Source: an uncultured Vibrio sp.
Lineage (GTDB): Bacteria > Pseudomonadota > Gammaproteobacteria > Enterobacterales > Vibrionaceae
Length of the DNA: 43,331 nucleotides
Assembly: GCF_947488985.1 (NCBI RefSeq)
Contig: NZ_CANLBV010000031.1
Span: 1-43,331 of the forward strand
Reading direction: 5' to 3'
Shown here: in pieces, positions 37,148 through 43,331 of the stretch
Layout of the letters: each line of letters begins with the position of its first letter
Numbering within the stretch: position 1 is the stretch's first letter
Program-made: the position numbers and the translations under genes
The notes under the pieces: model-generated
The model's input: only the letters and a program-made list of their open reading frames with translations
Told to the model about the DNA's origin: nothing
The model's database searches: none

Positions 37148-37178
37148 GCTAGAAGTTAAATAACTTAGGAGAAATTTT

Positions 37179-37286
37179 ATGTGGTATTTCGCATGGATTT
37201 TGGGTGTACTTCTGGCATGTGCATTCGGCATCATCAATGCTCTATGGCTAGAGCATTCAGAAATGATGGACAAAGACAGTGAGTAA
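37179..37286 (+). CDS. cydX: CydX small subunit of cytochrome bd
   Basis: A 35-codon gene giving MWYFAWILGVLLACAFGIIN followed by ALWLEHSEMMDKDSE. CydX is a single-helix subunit required for stable cytochrome bd. The MWYFAWILG opening, single hydrophobic helix (about 4-25) and acidic cytoplasmic tail with the conserved W-x-E are typical. AGGAG lies 7 nt before the ATG. It is 31 bp after cydB and overlaps ybgE by 8 bp. It is short and easily missed by automated calls. Confidence 0.95.
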   Translation: MWYFAWILGVLLACAFGIINALWLEHSEMMDKDSE

Positions 37287-37581
37287 TCTCGCAGAGCAAA
37301 TCGCTAAACTGCATCAACCCATGGATAAGACTCTGCTTAGAGCCTTATCCCTAGTATTGGGTTTCATGCATGTGGGTTTAGTGATGTGGGATCCTGAAGC
37401 GTATGCGACAAGCATCGGTGGCTTTAACGCGATCATCGGGCCAATGTTTATTTGGGCAGTATGCTCAAGCATGGTTTACGGTATTGGATTTAAGCCAAGA
37501 GCTTGGATGTGGCAGCTACTGTTTAGCCCATATGTTTCACTCACAATTTTGCTCTACCTAACGGTGCTGCGCCTTCTATAA
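37279..37581 (+). CDS. ybgE: Cyd operon protein YbgE
   Basis: A 100-residue membrane protein with three hydrophobic segments (about 22-40, 52-70 and 79-98). YbgE is encoded with cytochrome bd in gammaproteobacteria; its role is not clear. The start is a GTG at 37279 lying inside the last codons of cydX, so translation is coupled. MWDPEAYA and FKPRAWMWQ are recognisable family blocks. Two tandem terminators follow, closing the cydABX-ybgE unit. Confidence 0.88.
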   Translation: MSNLAEQIAKLHQPMDKTLLRALSLVLGFMHVGLVMWDPEAYATSIGGFNAIIGPMFIWAVCSSMVYGIGFKPRAWMWQLLFSPYVSLTILLYLTVLRLL

Positions 37582-37595
37582 AAGGCAAAGGGTTT

Positions 37596-37621
37596 AGGTT
37601 CATAACAACGTGAACCTTTTA
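37596..37621 (+). terminator. First terminator after ybgE
   Basis: AGGTTCA (37596-37602) pairs with TGAACCT (37611-37617), followed by TTTTAT. It is the weaker of two tandem terminators. Confidence 0.7.
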
Positions 37622-37648
37622 TACCTGTTGGGTTTTTAGCCCCAAAGA

Positions 37649-37678
37649 GGTCATCTTATACAGATGGCCTTTTTTTTC
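37649..37678 (+). terminator. Second terminator after ybgE
   Basis: GGTCATCT (37649-37656) pairs with AGATGGCC (37662-37669) with one G-T pair, then nine T. It separates the cyd operon from ybgC-tol-pal. Confidence 0.9.
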
Positions 37679-37754
37679 GTCTCTCAAATCAAAAAATTCA
37701 CAGCGATATACTATTAATGATAAGGAGTTAGGTTATAGTAAGATCTTTATCGTT

Positions 37755-38192
37755 TTGGATTGTGGTATCAAATTGCAGGGATTATCGAAGCCATTTACGT
37801 GGCCAGTGACAGTGTATTACGAAGACACCGATGCGGGTGGCGTTGTATACCATTCAAACTATCTTAAGTTTTTCGAACGTGCTCGGACTGAGATGTTGCG
37901 CTCAATTGGCGTTTCTCAGCAAGTATTGTTAGAACAAAACATCGGTTTTGTCGTCCGACATATGGATATCGATTTTATTCAAGGTGCCCGACTTGATGAT
38001 TATTTACAAGTCATTACAAATATTTACGAGCTGAAGCGAGTAAGCTTGATCTTCTGTCAAGAGATCGTAAATCCTGATGGTAAAGCATTGTGTAAAGCAA
38101 TGGTTAAGGTAGCATGTATCGACAATCAAAAAATGAAACCAAAGGCAATGCCAACCTTTATTTTTACGGAGCTAACGCATAGTGACTGCTGA
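37755..38192 (+). CDS. ybgC: Acyl-CoA thioesterase YbgC (Tol-Pal associated)
   Basis: YbgC is a hotdog-fold acyl-CoA thioesterase encoded with the Tol-Pal genes and linked to phospholipid metabolism at the membrane. The 145-residue frame has the 4-hydroxybenzoyl-CoA thioesterase signature [20 protein letters not shown] with the catalytic Asp in the DTDAGG block. [15 protein letters not shown] and LIFCQEIV follow. The start is uncertain: this frame opens with TTG at 37755, and another in-frame TTG at 37773 would give [12 protein letters not shown]; neither has a strong ribosome site. It overlaps tolQ by 11 bp. First gene of the tol-pal operon. Confidence 0.9.
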   Translation: MDCGIKLQGLSKPFTWPVTVYYEDTDAGGVVYHSNYLKFFERARTEMLRSIGVSQQVLLEQNIGFVVRHMDIDFIQGARLDDYLQVITNIYELKRVSLIFCQEIVNPDGKALCKAMVKVACIDNQKMKPKAMPTFIFTELTHSDC

Positions 38193-38865
38193 AATCTCAA
38201 TCTTAGGCCTAATTTTAGAAGCCAGTTTACTGGTGAAAATGGTCATGCTTATCCTTATGGGGATGTCTGTCGTTTCTTGGGCAATGATCATAAAAAGAAG
38301 CAAAGTATTATCTCAAGCGACTAAACAAACAGAAGCATTTGAAGATAAATTTTGGTCCGGTGTTGATCTGGCTAAGCTTTACCAAGAGAGCAATAAACGC
38401 AAAGATGAACTGTCTGGTACTGAAGAAATTTTCTACGCGGGTTTCACAGAGTTTGCTCGTCTTCGAAAATCAAATGCAACATCGCCAGATTTCATTATGG
38501 AAGGCACTGGTCGTGCAATGCGTGTCGCGGTTGCTCGTGAAGTGGATGAACTCGAAACCAACTTGCCATTTTTAGCGACCGTCGGTTCTATCAGCCCGTA
38601 CATCGGCCTATTTGGTACGGTTTGGGGCATCATGCACTCATTCATCGCACTAGGTGAAGTGAAGCAAGCGACATTAGCCATGGTTGCACCGGGTATCGCA
38701 GAAGCGCTGATTGCAACTGCGATGGGTCTATTCGCTGCGATTCCTGCTGTAATGGCGTATAACCGCTTCAGTAGCCGAGTGAGTAAGCTTGAGCATAACT
38801 ACGCGACTTTCTCTGAAGAATTTCACAGCATTCTTCACCGTCAAGCGATGGCTGGCAGGGAATAA
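38182..38865 (+). CDS. tolQ: TolQ proton channel subunit
   Basis: TolQ forms with TolR the proton-driven motor (MotA/ExbB family) that energises TolA for outer-membrane constriction at division. The 227-residue protein has three membrane helices: one near the N terminus (about 14-34) and two in the conserved second half ([20 protein letters not shown] and [20 protein letters not shown]). The start is GTG at 38182, inside the ybgC end, with GGAG 10 nt upstream. tolR follows after 3 bp. Confidence 0.97.
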   Translation: MTAEISILGLILEASLLVKMVMLILMGMSVVSWAMIIKRSKVLSQATKQTEAFEDKFWSGVDLAKLYQESNKRKDELSGTEEIFYAGFTEFARLRKSNATSPDFIMEGTGRAMRVAVAREVDELETNLPFLATVGSISPYIGLFGTVWGIMHSFIALGEVKQATLAMVAPGIAEALIATAMGLFAAIPAVMAYNRFSSRVSKLEHNYATFSEEFHSILHRQAMAGRE

Positions 38866-38868
38866 TAG

Positions 38869-39312
38869 ATGGCTGGATACCAACCTAAAAAACGCAAAAT
38901 GACGGCAGAGATAAATGTTGTACCCTATATCGATGTTATGCTCGTTTTGCTGATCATTTTTATGGTGACTTCACCGTTTGTGACTCAAGGTGTAGACGTT
39001 GAATTACCTGATGCGTCTAGTGCAAAACCGGCACAAGAGCTACTTGACGACAACAACTCTAGCTTTGTAATTGTTCAAGTTAATGCTGAAGGAATCTACG
39101 GAGTTAGCTTTAACGACGAAGAAATGGAAAAGGGATTAACTCTGCAAGATATGATGGTTCGCGTGATGGCGCATATCCAAAATAATCCAAATGCACAAGT
39201 TGCGGTTGGTGGTGATATAGCAACACCTTATGGCGAAGTCGTTTTACTACTTGATGAATTAAGCCGTGCAGGTGTGCCAAAGGTTGGCCTTTTAACGGAT
39301 ATAAGGGAATAG
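38869..39312 (+). CDS. tolR: TolR proton channel subunit
   Basis: TolR (ExbD/MotB-like) has a single N-terminal helix (about 17-36) with the essential proton-carrying Asp22 in VVPYIDVMLVLLIIFMV. The periplasmic domain binds peptidoglycan. The 147-residue length is normal. It starts 3 bp after tolQ and is followed by tolA after 13 bp; the three are surely co-translated. The conserved MTAEINVVPYIDVMLVLL block identifies it without doubt. Confidence 0.97.
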   Translation: MAGYQPKKRKMTAEINVVPYIDVMLVLLIIFMVTSPFVTQGVDVELPDASSAKPAQELLDDNNSSFVIVQVNAEGIYGVSFNDEEMEKGLTLQDMMVRVMAHIQNNPNAQVAVGGDIATPYGEVVLLLDELSRAGVPKVGLLTDIRE

Positions 39313-39325
39313 CTCCGTAGCATTC

Positions 39326-40393
39326 ATGAAAGCGAATAATAAGAAATCCAATAATTTTAGAACACCGCTTCTTATCTCACTTGGGCTGCACGTCATCTTA
39401 TTCGTTGCGCTCATTTGGGGGGCGGGTTTCACTATGTCAGAGCCTAAGCCTACCGGGCCTATGGTTGAAGCTGTGGTGATTGATCCCCAGTTGGTTCGCC
39501 AGCAAGCGCAACAGATCCGTCAGCAAAGAGAGGCAGCGAGTAAGAAAGAGCAACAACGTCTCGATAAATTGAGGCGAGAAAGCGAGCGCCTTGAAAATAA
39601 TCGTAAAGCGGAAGAAGAGAACATTCGTAAGCTAAAAGAGCAGCAAGCGAAAGAAGCTAAAGCGGCTCGTGAAGCTGAAAAGCGTCGAGTTGAGAAACAG
39701 AAACAACGCAAAGCTGAAGAAGCACGTTTACAGCAAGAGCAAGAGAAAGCCGCTAAAGCCGAAGCAGATCGTAAGCTAAAAGAGGCTGCGTTGGTTAAAG
39801 CGGAAAATGAGCGAATCGCGAAAGAAGCCGCCATTGCAAAAGCAGAACAACAACGCTTGGCAAAAGAACAAGCTGCAAAAGAGGCAGCTGAAAAAGCGCG
39901 TAAAGAACAAGAAGCAGCAGAGCGCGCAGAGCAGCAGCGTATAGCGAAAGAAAAAGAAGCGGCAGCGGCAGCGGAGAAAGCTCGAAAGGCAAAAGAAGCA
40001 GCAGCAAGAGCTGAAAAAGAGCGTAAACAACAAGAAGCAGCACTGAACGACATCTTTGCTGGGCTGGAAACTGAGGTGAGCCAGAACTCCTCAGCAAGAC
40101 AACAGTTTATCAATGATGAAGTGCAGCGTTATGGCGCTATCTATACCCAACTTATTCAGCAGAACTTGTTACTTGAAGACAGCTATCGAGGGCGCTCATG
40201 TCGAGTAAATCTTAAGCTTATTCCAACTGGATCGAACGCCATTTTAGGTAGCTTGAGTATCTTAGATGGCGATAGCCGCTTATGTGCAGCAACGAAGCGC
40301 GCCGTGGCGCAAGTGCAATCTTACCCATTGCCGAACGAGCCCGACATTGTGAAGTCACTAAAAGACATCAATTTAACTGTATCACCTGAGTAA
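39326..40393 (+). CDS. tolA: TolA, periplasm-spanning Tol protein
   Basis: TolA links the TolQR motor to Pal and TolB across the periplasm. The 355-residue protein has one N-terminal helix (about 13-35). A very long charged helical domain (about 60-245) rich in A, K and E follows, built of AAKE/KAEEE-like repeats. Its repetitive codons create long but meaningless frames on the other strand. The C-terminal globular domain (from about 255) carries NSSARQQFINDEVQRYGAIY and the pair Cys292/Cys323, approximately, as in family members. It starts 13 bp after tolR. Confidence 0.95.
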   Translation: MKANNKKSNNFRTPLLISLGLHVILFVALIWGAGFTMSEPKPTGPMVEAVVIDPQLVRQQAQQIRQQREAASKKEQQRLDKLRRESERLENNRKAEEENIRKLKEQQAKEAKAAREAEKRRVEKQKQRKAEEARLQQEQEKAAKAEADRKLKEAALVKAENERIAKEAAIAKAEQQRLAKEQAAKEAAEKARKEQEAAERAEQQRIAKEKEAAAAAEKARKAKEAAARAEKERKQQEAALNDIFAGLETEVSQNSSARQQFINDEVQRYGAIYTQLIQQNLLLEDSYRGRSCRVNLKLIPTGSNAILGSLSILDGDSRLCAATKRAVAQVQSYPLPNEPDIVKSLKDINLTVSPE

Positions 40394-40405
40394 AAGGACG
40401 AACTT

Positions 40406-41758
40406 GTGTTAAAGAAATTATTACTGAGTTTTGTTTTTGTAATAGCGACGAGCAGCCAGTTTGCACATGCGGCACTGGAGCTGGTTATTACAGACGGTAT
40501 TAACTCTGCGCGACCAATCGCAATTGTACCTTTCCGGTGGGAAGGTACTGAGCCATTACCGCACGATGTATCAGCAGTTATCGCTTCTGACTTACAGCGC
40601 AGTGGTAAATTTAGCCCAGTAACAACCAACAAAATGCCTCAAACACCTTACAGTGAAAGTGAGGTCGATTTTGATGCTTGGACCAGCCTAGGTGTTGACT
40701 CATTACTAACAGGCAGCATCACTAAAAATGTCGAAGGGCAATATGTGGTGAACTACCAGTTGATCGATATTGTTCGTGGCCAGCTAACCAAAGGCAAAAG
40801 CCGTGCGCTAAGTGATGAAGGCCAATTAGTGCTGTCGAAAGATCACGTTCTATTCAATAAAAAGGCGACAGTGCCCGGCAAGCGCTTGAGAGAGTATGCA
40901 CACCGTATTTCTGATTTAGCTTATGAAGAATTGACTGGTGAGAAAGGGGCGTTCTTAACTCGTATCGCCTATGTGGTGGTGAACGACAAAGATAAATACC
41001 CATACCAACTTCGTGTTGCAGACTACGATGGCTTTAACGAACGTTTGGTTCTTCGCTCTAAGCAACCGCTCATGTCACCAGCTTGGTCTCCCGATGGAAA
41101 GCAGCTTGCTTATGTGAGCTTCCAAAATGGCCAGGCTGAAATATTCATCATGAATATTTACACGGGTGAGCGTGAGAAAGTGACGTCATACCCTCGTCAT
41201 AATGGTGCACCAAGATTCTCGCCTGATGGTAAAACATTGGCTTTGGTACTCTCTAAGACGGGGAGCTTACACGTTTACACCCTTGATCTTGCCAGCCGTA
41301 AGCTGACTCAAATTACTCGAGGCCGTTCAAATAATACTGAACCATACTGGCATCCGGACGGTAAGTCTTTGATATTCACATCGGATCGCGGTGGTAAACC
41401 TCAGATATATAATGTAAATTTGTCTAATAATTCAATTTCTCGTATTACTTGGCAAGGCAGTCAAAATTTGAGTGGGCAGATCACCCCAGATGGACGATTC
41501 CTGATTATGGTGAATCGTAGCAACACTGGTTTTAATTTAGCGAAGCAAGATTTGGAAACCGGTGCTGTTCAGATCCTGACTAAGACTCTGTTGGATAAAT
41601 CTCCGAGTATTGCACCGAATGGCGGTATGGTTATCTATAGCTCTATTTACAATGAAACTAACGTACTTTCGATGGTTTCTATTGACGGTCGTTTTAAAGC
41701 TAGGCTACCCGTAACAAGTGGACGTGTGAAAGCTCCAGCATGGTCACCTTTCCTCTAG
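40406..41758 (+). CDS. tolB: Tol-Pal system protein TolB
   Basis: TolB is a soluble periplasmic protein that binds Pal and TolA and helps Pal relocate to the septum. The 450-residue precursor has a signal peptide ending near AHA-A (about residue 22). The N-terminal domain with its conserved box follows (residues 25-160), then a six-bladed beta-propeller made of [30 protein letters not shown] and [10 protein letters not shown] repeats (about 200-440). The GTG at 40406 has AAAGGACG upstream. It ends 113 bp before pal. Confidence 0.97.
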   Translation: MLKKLLLSFVFVIATSSQFAHAALELVITDGINSARPIAIVPFRWEGTEPLPHDVSAVIASDLQRSGKFSPVTTNKMPQTPYSESEVDFDAWTSLGVDSLLTGSITKNVEGQYVVNYQLIDIVRGQLTKGKSRALSDEGQLVLSKDHVLFNKKATVPGKRLREYAHRISDLAYEELTGEKGAFLTRIAYVVVNDKDKYPYQLRVADYDGFNERLVLRSKQPLMSPAWSPDGKQLAYVSFQNGQAEIFIMNIYTGEREKVTSYPRHNGAPRFSPDGKTLALVLSKTGSLHVYTLDLASRKLTQITRGRSNNTEPYWHPDGKSLIFTSDRGGKPQIYNVNLSNNSISRITWQGSQNLSGQITPDGRFLIMVNRSNTGFNLAKQDLETGAVQILTKTLLDKSPSIAPNGGMVIYSSIYNETNVLSMVSIDGRFKARLPVTSGRVKAPAWSPFL

Positions 41759-41762
41759 TGGA

Positions 41763-41836
41763 AGTGACTGATTCTATTAGCTATTGATAGTGTTAACTAT
41801 TGTGGCATTTAAATATCTATAGCACTCTCAGTCGCT
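41763..41836 (+). other. Long-range stem in the tolB-pal spacer
   Basis: AGTGACTG (41763-41770) can pair with CAGTCGCT (41829-41836) with one G-T pair. This encloses about 58 nt that also contain imperfect CTATTG/CAATAG-like repeats. It may stabilise the tolB 3' end or shape the pal leader. No T tract follows, so it is not a terminator. Confidence 0.35.
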
Positions 41837-41871
41837 GTAGAAACTAAGTTTGATAACGTAAGGAAAAAAAG

Positions 41872-42414
41872 ATGCAACTTAACAAAGTTCTTAAAGGCTT
41901 GATGATTGCACTACCAGTGATGGCAGTAACAGCATGTAGCTCAACAGATGAAGCAACATCTGCAACATCTGCTACGGAAAGCAACCAAGCAACTTCAGGT
42001 ACAGAAAATAACGTAGACACAACTGTTGTAACGCCAATTGATGCTAACGGTCAACTGTCTGAGCAAGAGCTTAAAGAGCAAGCGCTACGTGAAACTCAAA
42101 CTATTTACTTCGCATTCGATAACTCAACGATCGCTGGCGACTACGAAGAGATGCTATCTGCTCACGCTGCTTACTTAAGCAAAAACGTTGACATGAATGT
42201 GACTATTGAAGGTCATGCGGACGAGCGCGGTACTCCAGAGTACAACATCGCACTTGGCGAGCGTCGTGCGCAAGCAGTTGCGAAATACCTACAAGCACTA
42301 GGTGTTCAAGCAGACCAAATCTCTATCGTAAGCTACGGTGAAGAGAAGCCACTTCTTCTAGGTCAATCTGAAGAAGTGTACGCGAAAAACCGTCGTGCAG
42401 TACTAGTTTACTAA
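41872..42414 (+). CDS. pal: Peptidoglycan-associated lipoprotein Pal
   Basis: Pal is an outer-membrane lipoprotein that binds peptidoglycan, TolA and TolB. The 180-residue precursor has a lipobox VTAC with Cys22 as lipid anchor and Ser at +2, giving outer-membrane sorting. A serine/threonine-rich linker follows, then an OmpA C-terminal domain (about 75-180). The peptidoglycan-binding motif [19 protein letters not shown] includes the Asp and Arg that hold diaminopimelate. The spacer before it (113 bp) has an AAGGAAAAAAAG ribosome site and may contain an extra promoter, as pal is usually made in excess. Confidence 0.97.
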   Translation: MQLNKVLKGLMIALPVMAVTACSSTDEATSATSATESNQATSGTENNVDTTVVTPIDANGQLSEQELKEQALRETQTIYFAFDNSTIAGDYEEMLSAHAAYLSKNVDMNVTIEGHADERGTPEYNIALGERRAQAVAKYLQALGVQADQISIVSYGEEKPLLLGQSEEVYAKNRRAVLVY

Positions 42415-42447
42415 TCTTAGTCGACTTTATAGTAGAGGAAGTACCTC

Positions 42448-43230
42448 ATGTTCAGTAACACAAAGCGAGTCGTTTTGCTTTCGTTACTGGCAAGTGCAGC
42501 GAACACCACGTTCGCTGCACCAGCTCCAGTATCCGATCTTAATAGTACCGCAACGTCTTTATCATCTTCCTCTCGGTCAGCATCTAGCGAATCAGATATT
42601 GATCGGTTAGAGCGCTTGCTTAAAAATCGTAATCTCATTCAGCTTCAAATGCAGCAGCAAATCGACGACATGTCACTGGAGATCAGTGAACTTCGCGGTG
42701 AACTGGAACGAAATAGCTACGATATGAAGCAAATGCTTGATCGTCAACGTGAACTGTTTATTGAACTGGATCGTGTCAGAGGCGAGGTGAAAGCAGCAGG
42801 AACAGCAACGGTAGCAGTGGCGGCGAGCGAAGGCTCTAAAGATACTTCTGGTACGTTCAGTACTGATGTTGATGAGCAAACGGCTTATCAAAACGCTGTT
42901 GATATGATTCTAAAGCAGCGAGACTACACGGGTGCTATTGCAGCATTTCAACAGTTTCAAAAAGACTTCCCAGACTCTACCTTCACACCTAACTCTCATT
43001 ACTGGTTAGGTCAGCTTTATTTTGCTAAGAAGCAAGATACAGAAGCCGTGAAGAGCTTTGCTGCGGTGGTGTCTTATCAAGACTCCAACAAGCGAGCAGA
43101 CGCTCTGGTGAAGCTTGGCGACATAGCGGCACGCAATAATAATGCGGAGCAAGCTAAGACTTATTACCAACAGGTTGTGACCGAATATCCAGACAGTGCT
43201 TCGGCAAAAGTGGCGAAAACTCACTTATAA
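42448..43230 (+). CDS. cpoB: CpoB (YbgF), Tol-Pal coordinator of cell division
   Basis: CpoB is a periplasmic protein that links peptidoglycan synthase PBP1b with Tol-Pal during constriction. The 260-residue precursor has a signal peptide (cut near AFA, residue about 24), then a coiled coil (about 48-115) for trimerisation. A variable linker follows, and C-terminal TPR repeats (about 145-255) with AIAAFQQFQKDFPDS, HYWLGQLYFAKKQ and AKTYYQQVVTEYPDS. It follows pal by 33 bp and is the last gene of ybgC-tolQRAB-pal-cpoB. Confidence 0.95.
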   Translation: MFSNTKRVVLLSLLASAANTTFAAPAPVSDLNSTATSLSSSSRSASSESDIDRLERLLKNRNLIQLQMQQQIDDMSLEISELRGELERNSYDMKQMLDRQRELFIELDRVRGEVKAAGTATVAVAASEGSKDTSGTFSTDVDEQTAYQNAVDMILKQRDYTGAIAAFQQFQKDFPDSTFTPNSHYWLGQLYFAKKQDTEAVKSFAAVVSYQDSNKRADALVKLGDIAARNNNAEQAKTYYQQVVTEYPDSASAKVAKTHL

Positions 43231-43331
43231 AATTAAACTGGGGTGCTTAGGCACTAATGCCGATCAGTTAAGACAATAATCGGCAGATCAGTTGAATGAT
43301 CCTACCAACATGTAAAAATCCGATAGACCCT
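43231..43331. other. Spacer after cpoB at the window edge
   Basis: About 100 bp with no gene. It holds a small hairpin GTGC-TTAG-GCAC (43243-43254) and a stem GCCGAT/ATCGGC (43259-43284). It also holds two near copies of GATCAGTT (43262-43269, 43286-43293), none with a T tract. The next gene lies beyond the window. Confidence 0.4.

Noticed and set aside
39520..40113. Long minus-strand reading frames (up to 197 codons) across tolA
   Set aside because: They mirror the repetitive Ala/Lys/Glu codons of the tolA helical domain, give Ser/Phe/Ala-rich low-complexity products, and have no ribosome sites.

Overview
The window reads as a single continuous piece of a Vibrio chromosome (gammaproteobacterium), probably the large chromosome. 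Nearly every protein is recognisably a Vibrio ortholog. The order glgC-glgA-hydrolase, tfoY-purR-torD-torR, elyC/cmoM, mukFEB matches what I recall of the V. cholerae VC1727-VC1714 region. The moderate-to-low GC, AT-rich spacers and protein sequences suggest a marine vibrio, perhaps of the Splendidus clade, but that placement is from memory and was not computed. I see 36 protein genes, no tRNA or rRNA genes, no CRISPR array and no complete mobile element. The only mobile trace is the 3' end of what looks like a group II intron at the left edge.

Layout. 1-560: intron remnant and a long AT-rich leader with a possible CsrA-type hairpin. 561-3222: glycogen synthesis genes glgC and glgA, overlapping. 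3521-4318: an alpha/beta hydrolase. 4470-8562, minus strand: a DUF2007 zinc-ribbon protein and a TVP38-family membrane protein, then tfoY under a GEMM-I c-di-GMP riboswitch, purR, and torD. 8749-9462: torR, divergent from torD. 9648-10502, minus: elyC. 10618-18134, plus: cmoM and the condensin operon mukF-mukE-mukB. 18443-22672: a 1409-residue fusion of an NAD(P)-type flavin oxidoreductase with a formate dehydrogenase catalytic subunit. 22795-26048, minus: a three-gene membrane system (retropepsin-like lipoprotein, inactive transglutaminase/7TM protein, ATP-grasp ligase). 26288-29137, minus: cmoB, cmoA and a DUF72 gene. 29470-33944, plus: aspS, ruvC, ruvA, ruvB. 34411-37581: cydA-cydB-cydX-ybgE, including a 35-residue CydX. 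37755-43230: ybgC-tolQ-tolR-tolA-tolB-pal-cpoB.

How the genes work together. CmoA makes carboxy-SAM, CmoB uses it to form cmo5U34 on tRNA, and CmoM methylates that base; all three enzymes lie within about 17 kb. MukBEF is the chromosome condensin. CydABX with YbgE builds cytochrome bd, behind a near-consensus FNR box. TolQRAB-Pal-CpoB-YbgC is the outer-membrane constriction and integrity system. TfoY is a regulator controlled by c-di-GMP through a riboswitch; its leader can fold into a two-part stem that hides the ribosome binding site.

Most worth following up: (1) the retropepsin/7TM/ATP-grasp operon, a conserved but poorly understood envelope system; (2) the all-in-one formate dehydrogenase fusion; (3) a candidate structured noncoding RNA or attenuator between torD and purR; (4) the anti-Shine-Dalgarno expression platform of the tfoY riboswitch. 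Most of the rest is ordinary core genome.
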